From: Lachnoclostridium sp. UBA6475 | GTDB lineage: Bacteria > Bacillota > Clostridia > Lachnospirales > Lachnospiraceae | DNA length: 14,581 bases | NCBI GenBank assembly: GCA_002435545.1 | Contig: DJNB01000234.1 | Span: 1-14,581, forward strand | Reading direction: 5' to 3' | Shown here: one piece after another, positions 7,659-14,061 of the stretch | Position numbering within the stretch: position 1 is the stretch's first letter | How the letters are laid out: every line of letters starts with the position of its first letter | Position numbers and translations under genes: made by a program | The notes under the pieces: generated by a model | What the model was told of the DNA's origin: nothing | What the model saw: only the letters and a program-made list of their open reading frames with translations | The model's database searches: none

Positions 7659-8984
7659 ATGAAAGAAAATGTAATTTACAGTATTTGTATGTTGATTTCC
7701 ACAATCGTAGAAGTTTATCTTGTCTTTGATTTTTATAAAGCGTTTCATGCGAAAAGAAATTTTTTTCGCAGCCGCGGGCGCGAACTTGGGCTGGCTGGAG
7801 GCATTGTTGTACTGAATACAATGGCAAATCTGCAAAATAGCAGCCGGCTGAATTTTGTAGTGTCCTGCTGTCTCTTTTTGGTCGTGGCGCTGGTTCTGGT
7901 TCAGGGAAATATTTTGCTCCGGTTATTTCACTGGCTCATTGTAATTGCCGTCTGTATGAGTGCAGAATTGGTATTTTTCTTTCTATTAAAGGTTTCTGTT
8001 AAACTGCCAACCAACGAAATATACAGAAATCATTTTGCAATGATAAGCAGTATTATCGCGATAAAATTGATCGAATTTGTCATTTTAACAATGATCAAAC
8101 AGATATCAAAAATACAGGTACGAAAAATTTCGCTGAAAGTATTTGGCGCATTTATTATCATTCCTATTGCCACAATAGGGCTTACGGTATTGATTCCCTA
8201 TATTCGTGTCGGTGGGGACGAACTTACCTTAAGAGATGTCGCTATGATCATCCTGTATCTTATCCTGCTTTGCGGCAATATTATCCTGTTTTACGTTTTT
8301 ACAAAATACAGCCAGCTGCAGGAACAGAAACTGCTTTTAGAGATCAGTCAGGCGAAATACGACGAGAGAAAAAACTGGCACGACAAGGAAGAAAGCATCG
8401 AAAGAAATTACAAAGAAAAAATACATGATATTAAATATTACTTAAAACAGATCGGAATTTATCTTGAAGAAGGCCGGGAAGAAAAGATCCGGGAAGTGCT
8501 TGACAGCTTGCAGATGGGGATCTATAATGAAGAGAAAAATGTGATCTGCGCCAATCATTTTTTAAATATACTTCTGGGTGATTTTAAGCGGGAAGCGGAA
8601 AAAGAAAAGGTAGTAACAGAGGTATTTGTCGAGGCGGGTTTTAAGATTGAATTTATGAAAGAAATAGACATCACTTCCCTTTTTGGAAATTTGCTGGACA
8701 ATGCGCTGGAAGCTGCAAGAAAATGCGAAAATGGGAAAATTTGGATAGACTTATATATGCAGAATGATGGAAATTTTGCTGTTTTCCGTATAAAAAATAC
8801 ATACTGGGGAGCGATCATTCAAAATGACGGTCGTTTTGTTACGACAAAGGAGGAAAAAAGCCTCCACGGGATCGGCCTGCGCAATGTAAACCGGATTGTT
8901 GCAGCTTATAACGGATATATTGAAAGAGAATATGACGGAAAATATTTTGAGACGATGGTTGTGATTCCAAAAACTTTGCTCTGA
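7659..8984 (+). CDS. GHKL sensor histidine kinase (AgrC-like)
   Basis: This membrane sensor kinase is 441 residues long. The N-terminal half (about 1-215) is a polytopic membrane domain with roughly six hydrophobic segments, e.g. near 9-25, 68-82, 92-112, 127-146, 162-181 and 196-215. No extracytoplasmic sensor domain is seen, as in peptide-sensing AgrC-type kinases. A helical dimerisation region leads to a probable phospho-acceptor His256 (KIHDIKYYL). The GHKL ATPase (HATPase_c_5 type) has N-box NLLDNALEAA (344-353) and G-box HGIGLRNV (403-410). Three bases separate it from the LytTR gene, so the two form one unit and are cognate partners. No AgrD-like peptide or AgrB-like processing protein is visible nearby, so the signal is unknown. 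Confidence 0.92.
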   Translation: MKENVIYSICMLISTIVEVYLVFDFYKAFHAKRNFFRSRGRELGLAGGIVVLNTMANLQNSSRLNFVVSCCLFLVVALVLVQGNILLRLFHWLIVIAVCMSAELVFFFLLKVSVKLPTNEIYRNHFAMISSIIAIKLIEFVILTMIKQISKIQVRKISLKVFGAFIIIPIATIGLTVLIPYIRVGGDELTLRDVAMIILYLILLCGNIILFYVFTKYSQLQEQKLLLEISQAKYDERKNWHDKEESIERNYKEKIHDIKYYLKQIGIYLEEGREEKIREVLDSLQMGIYNEEKNVICANHFLNILLGDFKREAEKEKVVTEVFVEAGFKIEFMKEIDITSLFGNLLDNALEAARKCENGKIWIDLYMQNDGNFAVFRIKNTYWGAIIQNDGRFVTTKEEKSLHGIGLRNVNRIVAAYNGYIEREYDGKYFETMVVIPKTLL

Positions 8985-8990
8985 AATTAC

Positions 8991-9056
8991 AAATTTTGCA
9001 CTTAAAATGCAAATATTGCACCTTTTGTTGAAAAGGCTGAAAAGATATGCAATTAT
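8991..9056 (+). promoter_or_regulatory. Promoter with tandem 20-bp repeats upstream of the surface-protein operon
   Basis: AAATTTTGCAC (8991-9001) recurs as AAATATTGCAC (9011-9021), 20 bases apart. Between them TTTGCA (8995-9000) and TGCAAA (9008-9013) form an inverted repeat. Immediately downstream is a promoter: -35 TTGAAA (9028-9033), a 17-base spacer, and -10 AATTAT (9051-9056) with an extended TGC. The arrangement of direct repeats ending just before the -35 matches the LytTR gene's own upstream region, although the repeat sequence differs. Control by the LytTR regulator is inference. Confidence 0.55.
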
Positions 9057-9173
9057 GAAGTATACCAATGAAAAAAGAGCACTCATAAGATACGGTTGAG
9101 AGGAGAAAGTTTTTGAAATAAAACAACTTAACAAAAGATAAATACAAAGAAGTATTTGGGTGGATGAAATCAG

Positions 9174-9208
9174 CTCTGGTATGTATTTTCTGCATACCGG
9201 AGTTTTTT
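9174..9208 (+). terminator. Terminator-like hairpin in the leader of the BspA-like gene (possible attenuator)
   Basis: A 10-bp stem (9174-9183 with 9193-9202, one T-G wobble) has a 9-base loop and is followed by six T (9203-9208). It ends only 18 bases before the ATG at 9227, and the ribosome site AGGAGG starts right after it. The promoter at 9028-9056 lies upstream, and there is no room for a promoter between the hairpin and the gene. Transcripts must therefore read through it, so it may act as a conditional terminator and not only as the end of the kinase operon. Confidence 0.7.
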
Positions 9209-9226
9209 AACAGGAGGTGGAATGTT

Positions 9227-10324
9227 ATGAAAAATGCAGTGCGATTGTTATTATTCATGATGTTATGTTTGTTTCTTTCTCCGCAGATATATGCCGAAAC
9301 GTATGTGGAAAAAGATAATGTGCAGTATACGGCAGACGGGAAAACGGTAGTATCCGGCGGAAAACAGTCCGGGACGGTGAAAATTGCCGAAGGTGCAGTG
9401 AAGATTGCCAAGGGGGCCTTTTATGAATCCGGATTGGAAAGGATAGAATTACCAAAAAGTCTTCGAAAAATAGAGGCGGGTGCATTTGAAAACTGCACAA
9501 AACTCCGCACGATCAAAGTGTCAGCAGAAAATCCATATATGGTTGAAAAAGACGGCGCGCTGTACACAAAAAACAGGAAAAAACTTTTGTATGCCGGAGT
9601 GGCAAAAGGAACGCTGATGCTGCCGAAAAAGACGACGCAGATCGCACCGGATGCCTTTTATGGAAATACAACGGTTGAACTGGTATTTATCCGGGGAAAT
9701 ATGAAGAAACTCGCAAAGAGAAGTCTGGCATATTCCCGGATAAATGATGTTACACTGCCGGATTCGCTGCGCGAGATTGAAGACGGGGCATTTATGGCAT
9801 GCAAAAAATTATCGGATGTAGAAGTTCCGGAAGGTGTAAAAAAGATCGGAGCAAATGCATTTGAATTCTGCTATGAACTGGAACGTGTGGTGCTGCCGAA
9901 AAATTTAAAAACAATTGAAAAACAAAGTTTTCGTGACTGTTACAGCCTGCGTAATATCAAACTTCCAAAGACTCTCCGCACGATAAAAGCAGGGGCGTTT
10001 GAAGACTGTGGATTTAACCGGCTCGTTATTCCAAAATCTGTAAAAAATATTGGCAAAAATGCGTTGCAGGTGACAACAAAAAGATTGATATTTGAGGGCA
10101 AAAAAGTTCCGGAAATTGCAAAGCAGAACGCCTGTGAACTGGGAGAATACGAAGAAAGTTCGGATTGGCCGGATTTTGACAAGGGCATTGTGCAGCTGGA
10201 CTATATGGACATTGTATATCGCATGCCGCATGGCATTGGAAAGATAAAAGTGCCGGCAGAGAGTGCAGGCAGGTACAGGAAGGCATTAAAAGGAAAAATA
10301 ACGTATCAGGAATTGGAATATTAG
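9227..10324 (+). CDS. Secreted BspA-type leucine-rich repeat protein
   Basis: This exported protein has 365 residues. A Sec signal peptide (residues 1-23, cleavage after IYA) is followed by several LRR_5 (BspA/Treponema-type) repeats of about 23 residues. The recurring pattern is 'L..I.LP.SL..I..GAF..C', e.g. LERIELPKSLRKIEAGAFEN, INDVTLPDSLREIEDGAFMA and LERVVLPKNLKTIEKQSFRD. The family mediates binding to host or bacterial surfaces. No LPXTG, lipobox or other anchor is seen, so it may be released or held by a partner. ATG 9227 has AGGAGGTGG (9213-9220) upstream. An in-frame ATG at 9164 exists but lacks a proper ribosome site and would bury the signal peptide. It heads an operon with the membrane/CBM protein 32 bases downstream. 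Confidence 0.88.
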   Translation: MKNAVRLLLFMMLCLFLSPQIYAETYVEKDNVQYTADGKTVVSGGKQSGTVKIAEGAVKIAKGAFYESGLERIELPKSLRKIEAGAFENCTKLRTIKVSAENPYMVEKDGALYTKNRKKLLYAGVAKGTLMLPKKTTQIAPDAFYGNTTVELVFIRGNMKKLAKRSLAYSRINDVTLPDSLREIEDGAFMACKKLSDVEVPEGVKKIGANAFEFCYELERVVLPKNLKTIEKQSFRDCYSLRNIKLPKTLRTIKAGAFEDCGFNRLVIPKSVKNIGKNALQVTTKRLIFEGKKVPEIAKQNACELGEYEESSDWPDFDKGIVQLDYMDIVYRMPHGIGKIKVPAESAGRYRKALKGKITYQELEY

Positions 10325-10356
10325 TAATTCGAATATGAAACGAGGAGGTTGTTATT

Positions 10357-11016
10357 ATGGATCTGGGTGATATTATTCTTGCAGTAATAAATGCAGGTAT
10401 CTGGGCAGCTATTTTCTTCAGCGGTTACCAGTTATTTCGTATGAAGAAAAATATTGAAGAAAAGGGAAGCAAGGCGGTTTTTCGGAAAATACTTTTATGC
10501 GAAGTTATCATGATCGTTAGCGGCATAATTCTATTATGGGCGGTGATGTATCCGCCGTTTGCCGTTTACACATGGAATAAAGTTTATACCGGATGGGCGG
10601 AAAAATTCCTTTTGGTTGAGCGCGTAATGTATTTACTGGAAACGGTAATTTTGCTGCCGGCTGCTATTGTAGTGGTTGGAATAATGCGGATAAAAAAGGG
10701 AGATAATATGAAAAAACTACATAAAATAACGGTATTACTAGTTCTGGCCAGCTTGTTTTTTGGCGGCGTAAATGTTTCACAGGTTTGTGCCAAGCCAAAA
10801 GCAGAGGCAGAAGAAGAGGATGAGGAAATCCTTCTTGACGATGACGAACTGGATTCGTGGGAAGAAGAGGAAGAAGTGTGGGATGACGACGAGGAATACG
10901 ATGAGGAGGATTTATATGACGATGATGAGGGGGATGACGATACCATCCGCCTCACTACCGCAATAAAGAAAAATGGAAAAATCATTATAAGGCAGAAGTT
11001 ACGGTCAAAAACCTGA
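10357..11016 (+). CDS. Membrane protein with acidic extracellular linker (N-terminal part of a frameshifted CBM-bearing protein)
   Basis: I do not recognise the family. GAGGAGG (10342-10348) stands eight bases before the ATG. Hydrophobic segments lie at about residues 6-26, 44-65, 90-110 and 123-142. Arg/Lys-rich loops (27-43 and 111-122) place the tail outside, so the whole frame reads as a plausible four-span protein. After VCA comes a very acidic linker (about residues 146-192, mostly Asp and Glu), then an out-of-frame end. Within the same frame, ATG 10708 has its own ribosome site (AAGGGAG, 10696-10702) and starts MKKLHKITVLLVLASLFFGG, a good signal peptide. Two products, a three-span protein and a secreted protein, could therefore overlap with no stop codon between. 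The CBM-like domains that should follow the linker are in another frame. Confidence 0.7.
   Translation: MDLGDIILAVINAGIWAAIFFSGYQLFRMKKNIEEKGSKAVFRKILLCEVIMIVSGIILLWAVMYPPFAVYTWNKVYTGWAEKFLLVERVMYLLETVILLPAAIVVVGIMRIKKGDNMKKLHKITVLLVLASLFFGGVNVSQVCAKPKAEAEEEDEEILLDDDELDSWEEEEEVWDDDEEYDEEDLYDDDEGDDDTIRLTTAIKKNGKIIIRQKLRSKT
10708..10759 (+). other. Internal in-frame start with ribosome site and signal-peptide-like segment
   Basis: AAGGGAG at 10696-10702 is five bases before ATG 10708, in frame with the gene that starts at 10357. The codons that follow encode a Lys-rich start and a hydrophobic stretch typical of a Sec signal. This could be the real start of a separate secreted acidic/CBM protein, or it could be the fourth membrane span of one longer protein. 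The sequence alone does not decide. Confidence 0.5.
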
Positions 11017-11819
11017 CGGACGCATCGATCGATGACTGGACAATAGGGTTTCAATGCAAAGATGAAATTGAGAAAATTTCCAAGGCAAAGATCATTGGAT
11101 ATCAAAATAATTATTATTATGTTCAAAGCCTTGACGGCAGGCAGGATATCAAAGCAAACGGCAAAGTGACATTTGAAATAACCGTCAAATATAAAGGAAC
11201 CATGAACGAAATAAACAGCGAATTCAGTGCCGATGACTGCGAGATAAATAAGGACAACTATTCTGTCGCATATATCGAACATCCTATGTGGAAAGACAGT
11301 GTATCGGGTGAGATAAAAATTCAAAACAAATCAAACAAAAAGATCAAAGACTGGCGGATCCTGTTTACCAGCAATGTAAAAAATTGGAAAATGCTAAACG
11401 CCGGCATTGTCTGTCAATATCTTAATGACAGCAATGAGATGACGTACATAGTGAAAGGAACCAAAGAAAATAAAGATATGGAAGCAAATAAAAACGCTTC
11501 GGTATATTTTACTGCGCAGACAGACAAAACAGCGGTAAAAGTCACCCCGCAGAAACTTTATAAAAAGGATGTGGATGCGGAAGAATGGCAGGGACAAGAA
11601 GAATCTGCGGAACTTACGGAAGATGATTTCATGGAATATTCAGATTATCTTGCGTATTTGGAGCTGCAAAAGGAAGAGAAGAAGAAAGAACAAATAAAAC
11701 AAAAATGGAAAGAAAAGGAAGCGGATGCCTTGATGAAGTTTAAAACAGGAAATACGGTTATGGGAGTTGTAGTGGGGGCTGCGTTTGAGAAGGTGTTTGA
11801 GGTTTTGGGGGAGAAGTAA
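10938..11819 (+). pseudogene. Frame-shifted C-terminal half: two CBM2-like domains plus coiled tail
   Basis: This frame opens after a TGA at 10935-10937 and has no convincing start; the GTG at 11166 lacks a ribosome site and falls inside a domain. It encodes two related beta-rich domains. The first is at about 10974-11210 (WKNHYKAEVTVKN, IDDWTIGF, then DIKANGKVTFEI). The second is at about 11289-11540 (WKDSVSGEIKIQN, IKDWRILF, NWKMLNAGIV). The pattern 'V.N.....I..W.I.F.....I......' resembles CBM2-type carbohydrate-binding modules. A charged helical segment (about 11655-11730) and a short hydrophobic end follow. It continues the acidic linker of the frame at 10357 if one base was lost near 10940, so this is the extracellular half of that protein. 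The break could be a real mutation, phase-variable switching or a sequencing error. Confidence 0.7.
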
Positions 11820-11824
11820 AGTAA

Positions 11825-11904
11825 CCGCATGAAAAGTGTTACGAAAGTGAAAATTTCCGCCTGAAAAATGTGGTAAATGCAAAAAATACCGCCTGAAAAG
11901 TGTT
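11825..11904 (+). repeat. Three direct repeats with exact 32-bp period
   Basis: The motif CCGC[A/C]TGAAAA[G/A]TGT occurs at 11825, 11857 and 11889, so the copies are exactly 32 bases apart (about three helical turns). About 16 bases are conserved per copy; the 16 between them are AT-rich and differ. The third copy abuts the -35 box of the promoter that follows, which suggests operator sites. Confidence 0.75.
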
Positions 11905-11931
11905 GATATTTTAAAAAAAAGCAGGTACAAT
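11903..11931 (+). promoter_or_regulatory. Promoter of the truncated ATPase gene
   Basis: The -35 box is TTGATA (11903-11908), the spacer 17 bases and the -10 box TACAAT (11926-11931), close to the sigma-A consensus. The expected start is near 11938, some 40 bases before the ATG at 11979. The third 32-bp repeat overlaps the -35 by two bases. Confidence 0.7.
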
Positions 11932-11978
11932 AAGAAAAAATATGTTGTAGTTTATCCGCTGGAAAGGAGGTATTTTGT

Positions 11979-12074
11979 ATGGAAAGAAATTTGTTTGGCA
12001 AGTTAGAATGTTGGAAAAATAAGAAAAAAAGGAAGCCTCTTATTATTCAAGGCGCCAGACAACAACAGGCTTGA
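11979..12074 (+). pseudogene. N-terminal remnant of an AAA_14/DUF4143-type ATPase
   Basis: A strong AAAGGAGG site (11963-11970) precedes an ATG that opens only 31 codons. The peptide (MERNLFGKLECWKN..., then RKPLIIQGARQ) matches the start of the common bacterial AAA ATPase family with AAA_14 and DUF4143 domains, which continues GARQVGKT at the Walker A. Here the match stops right after GARQ (about base 12062), and QQA and a TGA follow. The rest of the gene, normally around 400 residues, is absent from the window, so this is a truncated remnant with an intact promoter. The cause is probably a deletion or insertion of the DNA to its right. Confidence 0.75.
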
Positions 12075-12099
12075 CTTCCTGACAAATGGTAATTTTTTT

Positions 12100-12585
12100 T
12101 TAATCAAATCTTTTGAAAAATTTATATATAACCACACAAAGTCCTATTGGCAATCCAAATAATATTCCGCCTATAAATATACCCAAAATAAGTTGCGGTA
12201 TAGAAAATAATTCTGAACTCAAAAAGCACCTAATTCCAAATATAGAATTTACTAAAAACAATGTTCCCGTTAATAGCCCTGCGGTTAATTTCTTATCCTT
12301 AATTGTATAAAAGAAATGGTCTCCAAAATTTATAAAACCCCACATTATAATTCCAATACCGAAACAAGTGCAATTATCTTCTCCAATTACAAATATAAAT
12401 GCAGCAAGTAAAAGCATAGGATAATAAATAAAAATATTATTTGACATCCAATGTCCATATGTCATATGGTATGGAAGCCACTTATGTTCATACATCCACT
12501 TAGGAAAATTCCCAAGTGCCTCCTCAAACAAATGAAATGGCATATATATAACAAGTGTGATAATAACAAAAGTTAACAATTTCAT
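12100..12585 (-). CDS. HXXEE-type integral membrane protein
   Basis: This small membrane protein has 161 residues from the preferred start and several hydrophobic helices. The N-terminal motif HLFEE (in MPFHLFEEALGNFPKW), the NFGDH segment and the GLLTG segment point to the HXXEE family, whose function is unknown. The conserved His and Glu residues could form a metal site, but this is not established. The first ATG (12591) touches its ribosome site AGGAAG (12592-12597). The second, at 12585, is six bases away and is preferred. Codon use is markedly more AT-rich than in the genes to the left. It lies on the opposite strand from the ATPase remnant, in the same orientation as the KTR-hydrolase-TetR cassette but separated from it by a terminator-like hairpin. 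No clear promoter was seen. Confidence 0.75.
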   Translation of the reverse strand: MKLLTFVIITLVIYMPFHLFEEALGNFPKWMYEHKWLPYHMTYGHWMSNNIFIYYPMLLLAAFIFVIGEDNCTCFGIGIIMWGFINFGDHFFYTIKDKKLTAGLLTGTLFLVNSIFGIRCFLSSELFSIPQLILGIFIGGILFGLPIGLCVVIYKFFKRFD

Positions 12586-12648
12586 ATTCATCTTCCTTTC
12601 ATCAAGCCTTGATTTTTTGCTCTCTCAACTCTCCAACAAACTGAAATG

Positions 12649-12702
12649 GAACAAAATCGCTGCGCGATGGCCTGCCAAGGCTGTGGCGCAGCGATTTTGT
12701 TC
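12649..12702 (-). terminator. Perfect 17-bp inverted repeat, likely terminator of the TetR-hydrolase-KTR cassette
   Basis: Bases 12649-12665 and 12686-12702 are exact reverse complements with a 20-base loop that can pair further internally. On the minus strand a GC-rich core (CGCTGCGC) is followed by TTTTGTTCCATTT. It starts 24 bases after the KTR stop codon. On the plus strand the same hairpin is also followed by TTTTGTT, so it may work both ways. A transposon- or transfer-related role is an alternative. Confidence 0.6.
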
Positions 12703-12726
12703 AACACCGATTTGTCGCTGAGTAAA

Positions 12727-12906
12727 TCAGCTCTGCGCTTTCATTTCAATCTCTTTAATCACTGTTACCTGTAAATCCTTTGCGTCAATCAAACTTTCCT
12801 GTCTGCATTTTGGGCAGTAGAGAGGAAAGTTTTTTAACTCTGTATCTGCCCGTATCTGTAACCTTGTCTTATTTCCGCAGACAGGGCAGCGCACCCATTC
12901 AGCCAT
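12727..12906 (-). CDS. Cysteine-rich KTR domain protein
   Basis: This small zinc-ribbon-like protein has 59 residues. It shows two CPxC knuckles, RCPVCGNKTRL (near residues 6-16) and YCPKCRQE (30-37), which can bind one zinc, and the KTR tripeptide that names the family. The KNFPLYCPKC segment is also typical of it. The function is unknown; members are often found on Gram-positive integrative conjugative elements beside resistance or other cargo genes. A GAGGTG ribosome site lies upstream of the ATG. It follows the hydrolase gene after 27 bases, in the same orientation, and probably ends the operon. Confidence 0.85.
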   Translation of the reverse strand: MAEWVRCPVCGNKTRLQIRADTELKNFPLYCPKCRQESLIDAKDLQVTVIKEIEMKAQS

Positions 12907-12933
12907 AATATCACCTCTACAATTTTTTGTATA

Positions 12934-14055
12934 TTATTCGATTTTGCACTCGGATAAAAAAGTTTTAACTGCTTCACAAAATTGTTCTGGATTATCCAAG
13001 AACGGGGTATGTCCGGCATTGTTAATAACAATCATTTCTTTTTTATCAGACGCAATAACCTCATAGTAATCATTTACCAAACTTGTTGGAGTAACCCAGT
13101 CACTGTCACCTTGTATAAAGCAAATCGGAATATCATATTCTTTACTCAACTTCATAACATCAAACTGAAAATACATATAGTCCACAAGATTGTTTTGGAA
13201 AGTGATTATATTCTGTGTATCACTTGCAAATAAAAACCACCTTGTGTCATTCCATGTCATTTCTGGGGATGTAATCGCAGTAAATATTTGTTTTGTACCC
13301 GACATTTCTCCATCGCATTTCAGATATTTTGTAGATGTAATAATCATTTCTTCAAGAGACTTTACATCTAACTTTTCAATACCATCCATTTCAGATAATC
13401 GTTCAATATACTGTTCCAATAATTCAACTTCTTCCTTATTGCCGTTTTCTGCCGCTATTTGTGCGGCACTTTCCGCTGCATAGATTTTCCCCTGCAAAAA
13501 ATCGGTTACTTGTCCAATACCGATATATGCAGCTACTTTTTCTGAATGGAGATTGATATAATCTATTCCGAGTACTGTTCCCCACGATTGCCCCATGATG
13601 ATAATTTTGTCTTTCCCAAAACGCTTCCGCAAATAGTCAATTACTTCATCTGTATCAGCAAGTAATTGTTCGATAGTCAGATTGTTGTCGCCTTTGTTTT
13701 TGTAAAATGTCCGTCCGCAGCCTCTTTGTTCCCAACAAACAATCGTATAATCTTTTTCCAAAGCAGTCTGGTAATAGTAAGTTAAATATGTCAACGGAAA
13801 GCCGGGTCCGCCGTGAAGCCATAGGATAACGGGATTATTTCTATCTTCACCACGGATTTGCAGATATTGCTCTATACCGCCTATTGTGACATAGGTATTT
13901 TCTTGTATTCCTAAGTCCGTATCTATTTTCGATTCCAATACGTTATGAATACGCAAAAATACAACTGTTAAGAAAGTCAACAAAACTATTGCACATAATA
14001 CGAAAAATAAAATTAGCATTTTCCTTTTTACCTTTTTAAAAGAAACCTTTTTCAT
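12934..14055 (-). CDS. Membrane-anchored alpha/beta hydrolase, proline-iminopeptidase-like
   Basis: This hydrolase of 373 residues has a Lys/Arg-rich start and one N-terminal membrane segment (about 13-34), so the catalytic domain is expected outside the cytoplasmic membrane. The fold has the oxyanion motif HGGPG (81-85), the nucleophile elbow GQSWG (Ser157), the acid in QGDSDW (probably Asp319) and the catalytic His349 (NAGHTPF). The HGGPG and WEQRGCGRT motifs are those of the S33 proline iminopeptidase / prolyl aminopeptidase group, but many members act on other esters or amides, so the substrate is open. It starts six bases after the TetR gene. The pair suggests a TetR-controlled enzyme that acts on an inducing compound, perhaps an antibiotic or signal (inference). 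Confidence 0.88.
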   Translation of the reverse strand: MKKVSFKKVKRKMLILFFVLCAIVLLTFLTVVFLRIHNVLESKIDTDLGIQENTYVTIGGIEQYLQIRGEDRNNPVILWLHGGPGFPLTYLTYYYQTALEKDYTIVCWEQRGCGRTFYKNKGDNNLTIEQLLADTDEVIDYLRKRFGKDKIIIMGQSWGTVLGIDYINLHSEKVAAYIGIGQVTDFLQGKIYAAESAAQIAAENGNKEEVELLEQYIERLSEMDGIEKLDVKSLEEMIITSTKYLKCDGEMSGTKQIFTAITSPEMTWNDTRWFLFASDTQNIITFQNNLVDYMYFQFDVMKLSKEYDIPICFIQGDSDWVTPTSLVNDYYEVIASDKKEMIVINNAGHTPFLDNPEQFCEAVKTFLSECKIE

Positions 14056-14061
14056 AAAAAT

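Noticed and set aside
9055..9099. Possible 14-residue leader or signal peptide
   Set aside because: The ATG overlaps the -10 box of the inferred promoter and has no ribosome site, so it would not be on that transcript.
9164..9226. Earlier start codon for the BspA-like protein
   Set aside because: No ribosome site at a workable distance precedes it. It would place 21 residues before a clear signal peptide, while the ATG at 9227 has AGGAGG at good spacing.
10960..10986. Programmed -1 frameshift site in the A-rich stretch
   Set aside because: No proper slippery heptamer is in the needed frame. The conserved Trp of the CBM-like domain at 10974 shows that the correct frame is already entered upstream of the A-rich runs.
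11825..11904. Short CRISPR-like array
   Set aside because: There are only three imperfect units of about 16 bases with 16-base AT-rich gaps, no cas genes, and the last unit abuts a promoter. Operator sites fit better.
12598..12619. Small hairpin (ATCAA-GCC-TTGAT) followed by six T on the plus strand
   Set aside because: The stem is only five AT-rich pairs and no plus-strand gene ends there, so a functional terminator is not supported.
12834..13031. 65-codon minus-strand frame over the hydrolase 3' end and KTR start
   Set aside because: It is an out-of-frame overlap of two recognised genes on the same strand. The KTR protein at 12727-12906 is the real product there.
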